Source: Lactiplantibacillus paraplantarum (lineage in GTDB: Bacteria > Bacillota > Bacilli > Lactobacillales > Lactobacillaceae). From it: a stretch of DNA of 64,000 nucleotides. Positions 46,710-57,501 of this stretch are shown here, piece after piece. Both the position numbers and the translations under genes were made by a program. The first letter of the stretch is position 1, and each line of letters starts with the position of its first letter. The notes beneath the pieces were generated by a model. That model made no database searches and had not been told where the DNA came from. It was given only the letters and a program-made list of their open reading frames with translations. The DNA is taken from assembly GCF_003641145.1 (NCBI RefSeq), contig NZ_CP032744.1, forward strand, positions 1,860,001 through 1,924,000. Reading direction: 5' to 3'.

Positions 46710-47750
46710 CCATCGCTGACCATGGCAGTATAGCCGTCATAACCCTCAGTCAAAGTGACGTTCTTCCAGTCATTGAAATTACCATCAATCTTAATATTTA
46801 GATTATCATTATCGTTACTAGCATTATTATCTGTCGTTAATGACGCCTTAGAAGCCGTGTCATCCTTATCTGTGATTACCCCTGCCGAACTGCTCGTCGA
46901 ATTTGTGGCACTGCTTGAATCAGTACTACTGCTTGAATTTGTTGCACTACTTGAATTGGCGGCGCTACTTGAGCTAGCCGAACTGGTCGCAGTTGTAGTA
47001 ATCGTACCGGCAGTGGTCGTTGCGCTATCACTTCCAATGTTCGGATTAGCCATTGAGATTTGCTTCCCACTTGCGCTTGCCGTCAATCCTAGTTTGGTCA
47101 GATCAACTTTGAATTCAGCATAGTTATGCGAACCATCATTCGTCACATAACCAGTTCCGACCGTCCCGTACTGGGTGCCTTCGTTCCATTTACCACCAGT
47201 TAGCGTAAATGATTTGACACTTCCCGAACTAACGCTGCTCGGAATGTTATTCGACCAGACATAATAAGTTTTACCATCAATAGTAAAATTATAGTCCCCA
47301 TAGCCTGGAACTTGGCCGTTCTTCATCTTGACGTAAACATTGACGTACTGACCATCACCCGCTAGCGCCGTATAACCGTTATAGCCTTCCGTTAACGTCG
47401 CACTTTTCCAATCATTCATTTTACCATCAATTGTGACGTTGGTGCTGGCATCAGCAGTCACTGAATTCGTCATTACCATGGCACCGGTCATACTAAAGGC
47501 AAGCATGCCTAAAATCATCAACTTATTAATTTTTTTCACGATGGACACACCTCCAAAACTTAACATCGTTTTTATGGGTCATTAAGACCAACGGACCTTT
47601 TTTACCCTGTAAATCAATAGTATACTCCTCGCATCAATTAATCAATCAATATTTCCATTTAAATGAACTCAATGACCATTAACAGCACTAATGATTATCG
47701 CCACGGACCAGTCTGACTAATTTTAGCCGTTTTTAGTCCATGGTTTGTAA

Positions 47751-47781
47751 AAAAAAAGCACGTCCCTCAATTAGGACGTGC
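47751..47781 (-). terminator. Terminator of typA
   Basis: GCACGTCC (47758-47765) / GGACGTGC (47774-47781) stem with a T9 run on the minus strand; 20 bases after the typA stop. Confidence 0.85.
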
Positions 47782-47800
47782 CGGCACGAATTAACGTGTG

Positions 47801-49639
47801 TTATTTGTTCATTTTACGCTTTTTAGCTTCTTTTTCACGTGAATTAGTGTTCAAGATACGTTTCCGTAACCGAACATGATCCGGCGTAATTTCACAGAAT
47901 TCATCACTGTTCAAGAATTCCAGTGATTCTTCCAACGTCAAATGCGTTGGCGTCTTGATAGTAGCCGTCAAGTCCTTGTTAGAAGAACGCACGTTGGTCA
48001 TGTTCTTACCCTTAGTAATATTAACCGAAATGTCGTTTTCACGGCTGTTTTGGCCAACAATCATACCTTCATAGACTTCGGTACCTGGGTCAACAAAAAT
48101 CGTTCCCCGGTCTTCAATCCCCATCGTAGCGTAAGTCGTTGTCTTACCTTGGTTAATTGAAACTAAGGCGCCATTCCGACGACCAGGGTTCCAGTTAGGA
48201 ATAACTGGCAAGTATTCAGAGAAAGTATGGTTCATAATACCGTAACCCCGCGTTAGTGATAGGAATTCCGTTGAATACCCAATCAAGCCTCGTGAAGGTG
48301 CCAAGAAAGTTAACCGAGTTTGGTTGTTACCAGTGCTTTCCATGTTCTTCATTTCAGCCTTACGTTTAGATAAGGTATCAATAATTGAACCAGTATATTC
48401 GTCAGGAGTATCAATCTGAACAGATTCGAATGGTTCGCAACGCTTGCCATCAACTTCGCGATAGATAACTTCTGGACGAGATGCTTGTAATTCATAACCT
48501 TCACGCCGTAACGTTTCGATTAAAATTGACAAATGCAATTCGCCACGACCAGAAACGACCCATGAACCCGGTTCGTCGGTATCGTCAACCCGAAGTGAAA
48601 CGTCGGTTTCAAGTTCAGACTTCAACCGCATTTCAAGTTGACGGGCCGTCACAAACTTACCTTCTTTACCCGCAAATGGTGAAGAGTTCGTTCCGAAAGT
48701 CATTTGTAACGTTGGTTCATCAATCCGTAAAATCGGCAAAGCTTCAGGATTGGCTGAATCAGCAACCGTTTCACCAACGTTGATATCTTCCATCCCAGAA
48801 ACAGCAACTAAGTCACCGGCGTGGGCTTCGTTGATCTCCAAACGTTGTAAACCGAAGAACCCGAACAACTTAGTTACTCGGAAGTTCTTCTTACTACCAT
48901 CAAGCTTCATGACTGAAACACTGTCACCAACCTTGATTGTTCCACGGAAGACCCGACCGATACCAACCCGGCCAACATAGTCGTTGTAGTCTAATAAAGC
49001 GACTTGGAATTGTAATGGTTCGTCAGAGTTATCAATTGGTGATGGAATCGTCTTAATAATGGTATCAAAGATTGGTTGCATCGTATGTTCTTGCTTAGCA
49101 GGATCCGATTCATAACTAGAAGTCCCATTCAAAGCTGAAACGTAAACGACTGGGAAATCTAATTGTGATTCGTCAGCACCTAATTCAATGAAGAGGTCTA
49201 GCACTTCATCAACTACTTCTTCAGGACGAGCACCAGGGCGGTCAATCTTGTTGATGACCACGATTGGTGTTAAATGTTGTTCCAGGGCCTTCTTTAAAAC
49301 GAAACGAGTTTGCGGCATCGTCCCTTCAAAGGCATCAACAACGAGTAACACCCCGTCAACCATCCGCATAATCCGTTCAACTTCACCACCGAAGTCAGCA
49401 TGTCCTGGGGTATCCAGAATATTGATTTGTTTGTCGCCGTAACGAACGGCCGTGTTTTTCGAAAGGATCGTGATACCGCGTTCCTTTTCAATGGCATTAG
49501 TGTCCATCGCCCGATCGTCAATCTGGACGTGTTCGTCAAGGGTATCCGATTGTTTAAGCATTTCGTTAACCAACGTCGTTTTACCGTGGTCAACGTGGGC
49601 AATAATGGCAATGTTGCGGATATCATCTCTAAATTTCAA
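47801..49639 (-). CDS. typA: Translational GTPase TypA/BipA
   Basis: Ribosome-binding GTPase needed for growth at low temperature and under stress. 612 residues: G1 AHVDHGKTT near residue 13, [26 protein letters not shown], an EF-G-like domain III and the specific C-terminal domain ([19 protein letters not shown]). I chose the TTG at 49639 because AAAGGAAG is 7 bases upstream; the ATG at 49657 overlaps that RBS. Monocistronic. Confidence 0.95.
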   Translation of the reverse strand: MKFRDDIRNIAIIAHVDHGKTTLVNEMLKQSDTLDEHVQIDDRAMDTNAIEKERGITILSKNTAVRYGDKQINILDTPGHADFGGEVERIMRMVDGVLLVVDAFEGTMPQTRFVLKKALEQHLTPIVVINKIDRPGARPEEVVDEVLDLFIELGADESQLDFPVVYVSALNGTSSYESDPAKQEHTMQPIFDTIIKTIPSPIDNSDEPLQFQVALLDYNDYVGRVGIGRVFRGTIKVGDSVSVMKLDGSKKNFRVTKLFGFFGLQRLEINEAHAGDLVAVSGMEDINVGETVADSANPEALPILRIDEPTLQMTFGTNSSPFAGKEGKFVTARQLEMRLKSELETDVSLRVDDTDEPGSWVVSGRGELHLSILIETLRREGYELQASRPEVIYREVDGKRCEPFESVQIDTPDEYTGSIIDTLSKRKAEMKNMESTGNNQTRLTFLAPSRGLIGYSTEFLSLTRGYGIMNHTFSEYLPVIPNWNPGRRNGALVSINQGKTTTYATMGIEDRGTIFVDPGTEVYEGMIVGQNSRENDISVNITKGKNMTNVRSSNKDLTATIKTPTHLTLEESLEFLNSDEFCEITPDHVRLRKRILNTNSREKEAKKRKMNK

Positions 49640-49790
49640 AATTGATCTTCCTTTCATCCTTCAAAATTCTTACTATCCTTCGACAGCAGAAATCTTACAT
49701 ATATTAATACAAACCGCCGTTACTATCAAGTCTCAGCTTCAACTTGAAACCTTCATAACGACGTTTTCAGCAGTTTTCATCCATTGACAT

Positions 49791-49818
49791 AAAAAAACTG
49801 TGACATATGGGTCACAGT
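49791..49818 (-). terminator. Terminator of the IMPase operon
   Basis: Perfect 8-bp stem ACTGTGAC / GTCACAGT with a 6-base loop and minus-strand T-run, 13 bases after the stop at 49831. Confidence 0.85.
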
Positions 49819-49830
49819 CCCACTACTTTA

Positions 49831-50604
49831 CTAGACGATTGCCAAAATTGAGCGTTGTGCGCGCTTTGTCGCTATCAGTACAGCACCCGATGATAACATA
49901 TCAACGGGGGTGCCGTCAACTCTAGTCACTACCAAACCAAGGCTTTCAGCGAGAACTCGACCAGCTGCAAAATCCCACGGTCGCAAGTATGATAAGTAAC
50001 CCACCAGCTCACCAGCCAACACCTGACTAATTTGAATACCGGCGCTTCCCATGATCCTAGGCCCAAGTGATTGTGCCACGACCGTCTGCATGTTAAATCG
50101 ATTTTGAATCAACAACGGTGCACTCGCACCGAATAGGCCCGCACTTAAATCAAGATTAGCCGGTGCAACTAACGGCTCATTGTTAAGTGTGACCCCAATC
50201 TGGGGACCACCAGCATACAACTTATTCGCCATCACATTATAGATATACCCCAAAGTTGGTTCGCCATCGACATATAAGCCCACCATCATCGCAAAATGGT
50301 TCCGTTGGTGAACAAAATTCATGGTACCATCGATTGGGTCCACGATCCAAACATGTCCAGCCATCGTATCAACCTGATCGCCAGTTCCCTCTTCGGCCAA
50401 AATGTGCGCATCTGGATCTAATTCACGAATCTGATGCACCAAAAAGTCCTCATTGCTATGATCCACATTAGTCACTAGATCACGGCGACTTGTCTTTTCG
50501 GCCACGGTTAGATGCGCTCCCATCTTGGCAATCACTTGTACTCGGGCTGTCTTCATCACCGTCTGCATCGCCTGATTTAACTGTTTCACAACATTCGTTT
50601 GCAC
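49831..50604 (-). CDS. Inositol monophosphatase family protein
   Basis: Metal-dependent phosphatase of the IMPase/FBPase/CysQ superfamily. About 257 residues with the three metal motifs: LAEEGTG near residue 75, WIVDPIDGTMNF (DPIDGT) near residue 93 and RPWDFAAGRVLAE (WDxAAG) near residue 212. Substrate (inositol phosphate, PAP or another) not decidable. Two GTG starts compete: 50613 with no RBS, and 50604 with AGGTGA about 5 bases upstream; I prefer the latter. It lies directly downstream of the UPF0223 gene. Confidence 0.9.
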   Translation of the reverse strand: MQTNVVKQLNQAMQTVMKTARVQVIAKMGAHLTVAEKTSRRDLVTNVDHSNEDFLVHQIRELDPDAHILAEEGTGDQVDTMAGHVWIVDPIDGTMNFVHQRNHFAMMVGLYVDGEPTLGYIYNVMANKLYAGGPQIGVTLNNEPLVAPANLDLSAGLFGASAPLLIQNRFNMQTVVAQSLGPRIMGSAGIQISQVLAGELVGYLSYLRPWDFAAGRVLAESLGLVVTRVDGTPVDMLSSGAVLIATKRAQRSILAIV

Positions 50605-50613
50605 ATTATTCAC

Positions 50614-50901
50614 CTAGTCTCGGTATTGAAATCGCTGCTTATTTGTCGCCCGTGCTGCTTGCATCGTTTGGTAGATTCGATAGCCTGACGCGGCTTCATA
50701 TTCACGCGATAATCGTTTTTCTTCTGACTTAGCTGGAACGACCGTCTTAAACTCACGGTAAGCTCCCAATAACTCAGCCGTCGTAATCGAGCTTTCATTG
50801 GCGGCTTCCACAGCTTGATAAAAGGTCGTGACCTTAATGATCTCGGCCGTTGTCCAGGTCTCATCCAGTGGGTACTGATAATTATCATTACGCTTAGGCA
50901 T
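50614..50901 (-). CDS. UPF0223 family protein (YktA-like)
   Basis: 95 residues starting MPKRNDNYQYPLDETWTTAE, with the family pattern of an N-terminal YPLD motif and C-terminal helices (KRLSREYEAASGYRIYQTMQ). Function unknown. The ATG at 50901 overlaps the stop of the dehydrogenase-like gene by 8 bases and lies at the correct distance from GGGGAG; the 42 upstream codons in frame belong to the other gene's shadow. It is translated in coupling with its neighbours. Confidence 0.85.
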   Translation of the reverse strand: MPKRNDNYQYPLDETWTTAEIIKVTTFYQAVEAANESSITTAELLGAYREFKTVVPAKSEEKRLSREYEAASGYRIYQTMQAARATNKQRFQYRD

Positions 50902-51826
50902 CTTCGTCCAGCTCCCCTGCTGCGACCCGATCAAGTTCTTCGCGAACCTGGCCGGCAATCTCAGCATATTCTTTTTGTTCTTCATCAGACAGCACCATAT
51001 CAGCCATCCGCTTAATACCATTAGCACTAATTAATACCGGTGACGATAACCCAACTAGCTGATCCTCATCGACCGACGTCTGAATATTTGTCACCGTACC
51101 AATAAACGGTGATTGCGCATAAAACGCGTTAAGCACTTGTACTAATGCTAACACACTCAAGGTCTGATTAGTAACAATTGTCGGATCATCGATTTGTTCG
51201 GTGGCCGCACTCATTTCATCCATGCCGAAGCTGATGTCCTGATTTGCCAAATACGTCATGACAGGTGCGGGACCAATATATGACCGACTCCAAGAAATTA
51301 AGTGAGCCGCAGCAGTGCCTACCACGAACGCGCGAACGTCAGTGGGACCAACACTCAATTGCTGACGTAATAATTGCTCTAGCAAGCGACTTTGTGGCAA
51401 AGTCCCTAATCCTACCACTTTGGAATGATCGATACCACTAAAGCGGGCCGCTAATACACTCAAAACTGCATCATTACTACCAGCTAAAATGATTTTGCCA
51501 TTAAAGCCAGCCCCCATCGCATCGTTAACAAACGCACGAAATAATGGTAAGGTCGCCTTTAAATCACCATTAGCATCTCGATCCATTGCCAATGGTACTA
51601 AATTTCCAATAATCAAGCTATCCGCCTGCGAATAATCTGGCTTAACTTGCGCTGCTAATGTAAATTGCCGACACGTTAGGCTCGCCGTCACCAATGCTTG
51701 GTAGCGCGGTGCTTCATCAGCCCCCGTTGCAACCACTAATTTCACTGGCAAATCTTTGGCAATTGCGACTAATATTAATTGTTGTACGAATTCGAATAAT
51801 CCCCGAATAATTACCGTATTAATCAT
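50894..51826 (-). CDS. Lactate/malate dehydrogenase-like protein, probable pseudoenzyme
   Basis: 310 residues from the ATG at 51826 (GGAGGG upstream). The C-terminal half aligns with L-lactate dehydrogenase: NDAVLSVLAARFSGIDHSKVVGLGT followed by SVGPTDVRAFVVG resembles NPVD...FSG...VIGSGT and V.P..VHAYIIGEHG. But the catalytic His motif GEHGD reads GTAAAH (170-175), the NP motif reads ND, and the N-terminal NAD motif GxGxxG is absent (IIRGLFEFVQQ). Catalysis as an LDH is unlikely. Upstream of UPF0223 and IMPase genes in one operon. It may act as a regulatory or structural relic. Confidence 0.72.
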   Translation of the reverse strand: MINTVIIRGLFEFVQQLILVAIAKDLPVKLVVATGADEAPRYQALVTASLTCRQFTLAAQVKPDYSQADSLIIGNLVPLAMDRDANGDLKATLPLFRAFVNDAMGAGFNGKIILAGSNDAVLSVLAARFSGIDHSKVVGLGTLPQSRLLEQLLRQQLSVGPTDVRAFVVGTAAAHLISWSRSYIGPAPVMTYLANQDISFGMDEMSAATEQIDDPTIVTNQTLSVLALVQVLNAFYAQSPFIGTVTNIQTSVDEDQLVGLSSPVLISANGIKRMADMVLSDEEQKEYAEIAGQVREELDRVAAGELDEDA

Positions 51827-52387
51827 TTCAATCCCTCCAACCTTCGCTAATAATTGTACCTGAGCTGTCAACGAATTCAAGTAAATGTTAACAAAAAGCT
51901 TACCTTTCTGTAACATTCAGGCCAAACTAATTGAGAGCTCGTCCCTAACCGGATGAATTTAGCACCTAACCACAATCGACCACAGAATTCAAAGCGACCA
52001 CTAACTATTAGTTACGTCAAAAACCGGTATTAAAATGGTCCTCGCCATAATTTATCATAAAAGCGACTGTTTTGATTACTTTATGCTATGGGTATTAATT
52101 CAGCACGTTCTTGGTACGACACACGCGACTAGTCACTTATCATGAGTATTCGGCTTTATCGAGCTTTAAAAAGACTTAGAAGACCCGCAGTATTTTCCAG
52201 CAAGATAAACTGGCCTTTTTCAATCGCTCAAAATTGGCCTTTAATTTTAAAACTTCAGGGCCTGTTTGCAGCACTTCCTTCTGAACTAAAAGCTGCAAGC
52301 ATTATTATCATCACCGCCCAGCCCAATTCTATGTAAAACAAAAGTTTGAGGCTCACACCTCAAACTTTTATTAATTCATTATCCACA
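51827..52387. other. Intergenic region between the LDH-like gene and pdhD
   Basis: About 560 bases with no convincing gene. The only clear element is the pdh operon terminator at its right end. A 64-codon plus-strand open frame near 52142 has no RBS and no recognisable product. Confidence 0.6.
52340..52369 (-). terminator. Terminator of the pdhABCD operon
   Basis: Perfect 12-bp stem AAAAGTTTGAGG / CCTCAAACTTTT with a 6-base loop, about 18 bases after the pdhD stop. Confidence 0.9.
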
Positions 52388-53800
52388 TTAGATGTGTGTA
52401 GGATAACCCATCGCTTCATCGGCTGCTTCTTGAACTACTTCGCCTAAGGTTGGGTGGGGATGAATCGTTAAAGCAAGGTCTTCGACATTCATGCCACCAT
52501 TAACCGCAACGCTTAATTCAGAAATAAGGTCACTTGCACCGGGACCAGCAATCTGTGCCCCAACGATTGTGCCTTCGTCTTTAGTACTGATCAACCGGAA
52601 AAATCCGTCCATTGAGTTCAATGAGATTGCTCGACCATTACCGGCGAACGGGAACTTAGAGGCCTGAACTTTCAGACCAGCCTTTTCAGCATCGGCTTTT
52701 GTCATGCCAACCGTTGCTAATTCTGGATCAGTAAAGCAAACTGCTGGTATTGAGACGTAATCATTGGCAGTTTTCTTACCACTAATAGCACCAGCGGCAA
52801 CTTTAGCTTCTGCAAAAGCCTTGTGGGCTAATGCCGCCCCAGCAACAATGTCACCAATTGCAAAGATATCCTCAGCAGCCGTCCGTCCCTGCTCGTCAAC
52901 TTCAATCAAACCGCGTTTAGTCAACTTAACATCAGTGTATTCCAAGCCCATATCATCTGTATTAGGCCGACGACCGACAGTCACCATCACATAGTCAGCA
53001 TGAATTTCAGTTTCTTTGCCATCAACGGCATAGGTCACCGTAACACCACTATCATCTTGTTCGGAGTTTTTCGCCATCGCATTCGTAATGACGTCGACCC
53101 CTTTCTTCTTGAAATCGTTTAAAACGAGCTTAACCATGTCTTTTTCAAAGTTAGGCAAAATTTGTGGTGTTCCTTCAAGAATCGTAACGTGAGCACCAAG
53201 ATTAGCATACGCGCCGGCTAGTTCAGAACCAATATAACCGCCACCAATAACGACTAACTCTTTAGGTACTTCAGGTAAGTTTAACCCACCCGTGGAATCA
53301 ACGACACGGCCCGTAAACTTGAAACCAGGAATTTCAACCGGCCGGGAACCGGTGGCAATGATCAAATGCTTGAATTTATAAGTCTGACCAGTATGATCGC
53401 CATTCATCACGCGTAAGGTATGATTGTCATGCATGTAAGCTTCACCACGAACGACTTCCACCTTATGCTTTTTGAGCAACATCTCAACCCCACCAGTTAA
53501 ACGATCAACAACTTGATGATCTTTCCAGTCCTGGGTCACTTTAAAATCTAATACTGGATCTTGAATATTCTTAATGCCAAAAATCTTACTGTCCTTGGCT
53601 TCTTGAAGTCGATGTCCAGCACTAATCAGCGCTTTTGATGGAATACAGCCAACGTTAAGGCAGACACCACCGATATATTCTTTTTCTACCACGGTGACTT
53701 TTTGGCCGAGTTCCGCGGCCCGAATCGCAGCGACGTAACCCCCAGGGCCCGCGCCGATGATCATTGTATCGCGTTCTTCAGCAAAATCTCCTACAACCAT
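52388..53800 (-). CDS. pdhD: Dihydrolipoamide dehydrogenase (E3)
   Basis: FAD enzyme reoxidising lipoamide in the pyruvate dehydrogenase complex. 470 residues: [14 protein letters not shown] (FAD, residues 17-30), redox-active disulfide [13 protein letters not shown] near residue 45, NAD motif [11 protein letters not shown] near residue 183, GDIVAG near residue 317, and C-terminal HPHPTLGE with the active-site His. 7 bases downstream of pdhC. Confidence 0.97.
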   Translation of the reverse strand: MVVGDFAEERDTMIIGAGPGGYVAAIRAAELGQKVTVVEKEYIGGVCLNVGCIPSKALISAGHRLQEAKDSKIFGIKNIQDPVLDFKVTQDWKDHQVVDRLTGGVEMLLKKHKVEVVRGEAYMHDNHTLRVMNGDHTGQTYKFKHLIIATGSRPVEIPGFKFTGRVVDSTGGLNLPEVPKELVVIGGGYIGSELAGAYANLGAHVTILEGTPQILPNFEKDMVKLVLNDFKKKGVDVITNAMAKNSEQDDSGVTVTYAVDGKETEIHADYVMVTVGRRPNTDDMGLEYTDVKLTKRGLIEVDEQGRTAAEDIFAIGDIVAGAALAHKAFAEAKVAAGAISGKKTANDYVSIPAVCFTDPELATVGMTKADAEKAGLKVQASKFPFAGNGRAISLNSMDGFFRLISTKDEGTIVGAQIAGPGASDLISELSVAVNGGMNVEDLALTIHPHPTLGEVVQEAADEAMGYPTHI

Positions 53801-53807
53801 TCCGACC

Positions 53808-55124
53808 TCATCCTTCCATCAAAAGTAATTCTGGATCATGTAACAATTGTTTCAATAAATTCATTGCCCGCTGGGCCGTCGCACCATCAATCAACCGATG
53901 GTCAAAGCTTAGGGATAATTTTTGCATCTTACCAACCACAATTTCGCCATCATCATTGACATATGGTTCTTTACCGATGCGGCCAACCCCTAAAATTGCA
54001 ACTTCAGGCTGATTAATGACCGGCGTAAACCAACCGCCACCAATCGAACCAATGTTACTAATCGTAATCGAGCCACCACTCATCTCATTAGCCTTTAGCT
54101 TGCCATCGTATGCTTTTTGCGTGTTGTCAGTGATTTCTTTGGCAATTGCAAACAAGCCCTTACCCTCAGCATGTTTAATATTTGGTACTAACAATCCGCG
54201 ATCAGTATCCGTCGCAATACCAATATTAAAGTAGTGTTTGTAAACAATTTCCTTATTAGCATCGTCAATAGAAGCATTTAGTTCTGGGAATTGTTGCAAT
54301 ACCGCAACTAATGCCTTGACAATATATGGTAAGAAAGTCAAGTGAATGTCACGATCTAACGCGACTTGCTTGTACTTCTTTCGGTGTACCATTAAAGCGC
54401 TCACTTCAACTTCATCAAACAGCGTAACGTGTGGGGCCGTATGCTTACTATTAACCATTGCTTTAGAGATTGCTTTTCGAATTGGTGTCATCTTTTCGCG
54501 CGTCTCTAGTTCTGGCGTGTCAGAAACATATGGTTTAACTGGCGCAGGTGCCGGCGTTGTCGCTGCAGTAGGAGCGGTCTCAGCTGTGACCGCTGCTGGC
54601 TTAACACCCGTAGCAGTTGGAGCACCGGTATAATTGTCAATATCTTGCTTCGTAATCTGACCGTGTGTTCCAGTTGGTGTGACTAAGGTAATATCAATAT
54701 CCTTATCACGTGCATACTGCCGAACAGATGGCATCGCTAAGACCCGTTTGTTAGGGTCGCCAGCTGCTGGTGTTCCAGTTGGTTGTGCTGGTGCTGCTGC
54801 CGAGGCCGACTTCGTTTCAGTAGCTGGCGCTTCGGTTGCTGTGGCCGCCGGTGTTTCAGCCTTCGTAGCTGGTGCTGCATCACCCGAACCATCATCAATT
54901 GTAACGATAACATCGCCAATCTTGGCAGTTTCGCCTTCAGGGACTAAAATATCAATAATTTTACCACTCACTGGCGATGGTAATTCTTCAACCGATTTAT
55001 CATTTTGAATTTCAACTAGAGAATCGTCTTCTTTGACTTCATCACCAGGTTTTACGAGCCATGATGCAATTTCGCCTTCTTCAAGACCTTCACCAAGCTC
55101 TGGTAATTTAAACTCGTAAGCCAT
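53808..55124 (-). CDS. pdhC: Pyruvate dehydrogenase E2 (dihydrolipoyl acetyltransferase)
   Basis: Core of the PDH complex. 438 residues: one lipoyl domain ([18 protein letters not shown], lipoyl Lys in [11 protein letters not shown]), an Ala/Thr/Pro-rich flexible linker, a subunit-binding domain ([15 protein letters not shown] near residue 130), a second linker, and the catalytic domain with [10 protein letters not shown] near the C-terminus. ATG at 55124 after AAAGGAAG; the ATG six codons upstream overlaps the RBS. Confidence 0.96.
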   Translation of the reverse strand: MAYEFKLPELGEGLEEGEIASWLVKPGDEVKEDDSLVEIQNDKSVEELPSPVSGKIIDILVPEGETAKIGDVIVTIDDGSGDAAPATKAETPAATATEAPATETKSASAAAPAQPTGTPAAGDPNKRVLAMPSVRQYARDKDIDITLVTPTGTHGQITKQDIDNYTGAPTATGVKPAAVTAETAPTAATTPAPAPVKPYVSDTPELETREKMTPIRKAISKAMVNSKHTAPHVTLFDEVEVSALMVHRKKYKQVALDRDIHLTFLPYIVKALVAVLQQFPELNASIDDANKEIVYKHYFNIGIATDTDRGLLVPNIKHAEGKGLFAIAKEITDNTQKAYDGKLKANEMSGGSITISNIGSIGGGWFTPVINQPEVAILGVGRIGKEPYVNDDGEIVVGKMQKLSLSFDHRLIDGATAQRAMNLLKQLLHDPELLLMEG

Positions 55125-55181
55125 TGGATAACTTCCTTTCATGACAGTCTCAGGTGACTGTTTTTCGATGCCGCGATCACC

Positions 55182-56159
55182 TTAATAGTTCAAGATTTCG
55201 CGGGTTTTTGCTTCAATTTCATCTTCTGCTGGTAACCAGTCGTCTTCTGCTAACCCGAATGGATAAACCGTATCTGGCGCATAAACCCGGCCAACTGGTG
55301 CACTTAAGTAGAGTGCGCCTTTTTCAGCGATCAATGAGGCTACGTTTGCTGCAATACCCGCTTGCCGTTGCGCTTCTTGAATCGCTACCGCGCGACCAGT
55401 CTTCTGAACCGATTTAAGAATTGTTTCTTCATCTAAAGGTGACAACGTCCGTAAGTCAACCACTTCGACTGAAATGCCTTCCTTTTCAAGTTTTTCTGCC
55501 ACTTTAAGTGACTGATTAACTTGAGCACTGTAGGCGATTAAAGAAATATCAGTCCCCTCACGAACCACGTTCGCTTTATCCAACGGAACGGTATAAGCTT
55601 CATCTGGAATATCTGCCTTCATTGACCGATATAGCTTCAAGTTTTCAAGGAAGAAAACGGGATCATTATTCCGAATTGAGGAAATCAACAAGCCCTTAGC
55701 ATCATATGGATTAGACGGTGTCACCACCCGCAGTCCAGGAATTTGAGCCAAATAACCTTCCAATGAATCCGCATGCATTTCTGGTGTGTGCGTGCCACCA
55801 CCATATGGTGACCGAATCGTGATCGGCATGTGGCGCGTGCCACCTGTCCGGAAGCGTTCACGTGACATCTGTCCCGCAATCGAATCCAAAGTTTCAAAAA
55901 TGAAACCTAAAAATTGGATTTCAGGAATTGGCCGGAAGCCTTCCAAAGCGAGCCCAATTGACAGCCCACCGATACCAGATTCAGCTAAAGGAGTATCGAA
56001 AACACGGTCTTCGCCAAATTCGGCTTGCAGGCCATCGGTGGCCCGGAAGACCCCACCGTTTTTACCAACATCTTCACCAAAAACTAAGGTCTTTTCATCC
56101 GACCCGAGTTCTAATCGAAGCGCATCGGTAATCGCTTGAATATACGTTTTCTTTGACAT
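55182..56159 (-). CDS. pdhB: Pyruvate dehydrogenase E1 component, beta subunit
   Basis: With PdhA forms the ThDP-dependent decarboxylase. 325 residues from the ATG at 56159 ([18 protein letters not shown]); [18 protein letters not shown] near residue 27, [13 protein letters not shown], and [20 protein letters not shown] in the last codons of pdhA serves as RBS. One base separates it from the pdhA stop, indicating coupled translation and equal stoichiometry. Confidence 0.96.
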   Translation of the reverse strand: MSKKTYIQAITDALRLELGSDEKTLVFGEDVGKNGGVFRATDGLQAEFGEDRVFDTPLAESGIGGLSIGLALEGFRPIPEIQFLGFIFETLDSIAGQMSRERFRTGGTRHMPITIRSPYGGGTHTPEMHADSLEGYLAQIPGLRVVTPSNPYDAKGLLISSIRNNDPVFFLENLKLYRSMKADIPDEAYTVPLDKANVVREGTDISLIAYSAQVNQSLKVAEKLEKEGISVEVVDLRTLSPLDEETILKSVQKTGRAVAIQEAQRQAGIAANVASLIAEKGALYLSAPVGRVYAPDTVYPFGLAEDDWLPAEDEIEAKTREILNY

Positions 56160-56160
56160 G

Positions 56161-57273
56161 TTACTTCGACTCCTTTGCTTGGAATTCCGTAATTTGTTGT
56201 TGAATGTTTTGTGGTTGTTCTTCAAAGACATTCCCCAAGAATTCGGTCATTTTCTGCTTTGGTGCATCATCCGCTTGTTTAACAGCGGCCTTGATATCTT
56301 CTTTAACTTGTTCAACATATTCATTTTCTTGATCTTCTGACCAGACACCTTGATCAGTCAAATATTGACGATAACGAATTAACGGATCATTATCGAACCA
56401 TGGTTGTTCTTCGTCCTTAGTCCGGTAACGCTTAGGATCATCCCCAGCATTCGTATGTGGTCCGAACCGATAAGTCAACGTTTCAATCATGACTGGGCCA
56501 TTACCGGCAGCAGCGTACTCACGAGCAGCCTTGGTCACTTCATAAACTGCTAAGAAGTCCATCCCATCGACTTGAACACTTGGAATACCAGCTGCAACGG
56601 CTTTTTGAGCTAATGTCTTCGCGGCTGTTTGCTTGCGCCGTGGCACTGAAATGGCATAGCCGTTATTTTGAACAATAAACACTGCGGGTGCTTCAAAGGC
56701 ACCGGCAAAGTTCATCCCTTCATAGAAGTCACCTTGCGAAGTCCCACCATCACCAGTATAAGTGTAAGCAACCTTGTCCCCGGTCCCATTCTTCTTGATT
56801 CCAAGTGCTACACCAGCTGCTTGTACGTATTGTGCCCCGATAATGATTTGTGGTGGCATTGCGTGGAAGTCCTCTGGATATTCGTTACCTAATACGTGAC
56901 CACGCGACCATAAGAATGCTTTGTAAACTGGTAATCCATGTTGAATTAACTGCGGAATGTCACGATAGGCAGGCATTAAAACGTCGGTTTTCTTCATTGC
57001 CGCGTTACTACCCATTTCACTGGCTTCCTGACCCTCAGTCGGCGCGTAGAATCCTAACCGACCTTGCCGTGTTAACGCGTTAGAGCGTTGATGTAACGTT
57101 CGCTCCCATAACATTAGCTTGAAGAATTCAACTAGTTGTTCGTTTGAATATTTAGAGACAATTTCTGGTTTGATTACTTTAGCTTGACCATCCAATACTT
57201 GCACGGGTTCAAAATCTTTCCCAAGTGCATCCCGGATCGCACCAAAATCAACAATTGGTTTTTCGTTGTCCAT
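56161..57273 (-). CDS. pdhA: Pyruvate dehydrogenase E1 component, alpha subunit
   Basis: About 370 residues with the ThDP motif [20 protein letters not shown]...NNGYAIS near residue 195 and [20 protein letters not shown]. Provides acetyl-CoA from pyruvate under aerobic conditions in heterofermentative-capable lactobacilli. The start is ATG 57273 or GTG 57282; AAAGGGAT lies 12 and 3 bases before them, neither ideal. First gene of pdhABCD. Confidence 0.94.
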   Translation of the reverse strand: MDNEKPIVDFGAIRDALGKDFEPVQVLDGQAKVIKPEIVSKYSNEQLVEFFKLMLWERTLHQRSNALTRQGRLGFYAPTEGQEASEMGSNAAMKKTDVLMPAYRDIPQLIQHGLPVYKAFLWSRGHVLGNEYPEDFHAMPPQIIIGAQYVQAAGVALGIKKNGTGDKVAYTYTGDGGTSQGDFYEGMNFAGAFEAPAVFIVQNNGYAISVPRRKQTAAKTLAQKAVAAGIPSVQVDGMDFLAVYEVTKAAREYAAAGNGPVMIETLTYRFGPHTNAGDDPKRYRTKDEEQPWFDNDPLIRYRQYLTDQGVWSEDQENEYVEQVKEDIKAAVKQADDAPKQKMTEFLGNVFEEQPQNIQQQITEFQAKESK

Positions 57274-57326
57274 AAATGACACATCCCTTTCATGAACGTA
57301 CAAACGTTGTGGCTTTCCACCGCGTT

Positions 57327-57382
57327 CGTAATCGTTTTCATAATTACAAGTCTAATTTACCATTGCATTTCATCTTTTGCAA
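57327..57382 (-). promoter_or_regulatory. pdh operon promoter and cre-like site
   Basis: TTGCAA (57382-57377) and TAAATT (57359-57354) on the minus strand are 17 bases apart; transcript start near 57347. Just downstream, TGAAAACGATTACG (57340-57327) matches the cre consensus TGWNANCGNTNWCA at 13 of 14 positions. A site at about +7 to +20 would allow CcpA repression by blocking elongation or opening. Confidence 0.6.
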
Positions 57383-57501
57383 GCCCTTCCAAATACCGTG
57401 GAGTCGGCTTTTTTTATCAAACTGATTGTGAACTATTTAATTTGTCAGTATTTTTGTTTTCATCTTTTTCATACCGGGTGCTACTTTTTAATTCAGGCTT
57501 A

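Larger units (their letters stand above)
45367..47539 (-). pseudogene. Firmicu-CTERM-like surface protein, split by an IS element
   Basis: N-terminal part 47539-46707, C-terminal part 45826-45367. Joined across the IS with one TTA copy removed, the frame is open for about 429 codons, with DGK running directly into YVYVYVKMKYGQVP. Start is GTG 47539 after GGAGGTG. Order: signal peptide (ending near TADAS), module A (about 32-170), a Ser/Asn-rich linker, module B homologous to A (NVTIDGKMNDWK vs NIKIDGNFNDWK; QVPGYGDYNF in both), then GGSTGPYLI, a membrane segment and basic FKFRKRRQ. The last segment matches a Firmicu-CTERM sorting signal, making this the presumed XrtG substrate. The truncated N-terminal product would read 13 codons into the IS and lack the anchor. 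Confidence 0.85.

Noticed and set aside
46755-47123. 122-codon plus-strand open frame
   Set aside because: It is the antisense of the Ser/Asn-rich linker of the disrupted surface protein; low-complexity codons keep the opposite strand open. No RBS.
52142-52336. 64-codon plus-strand frame in the pdhD-LDH gap
   Set aside because: No RBS, no recognisable domain, and it ends in the pdh terminator.
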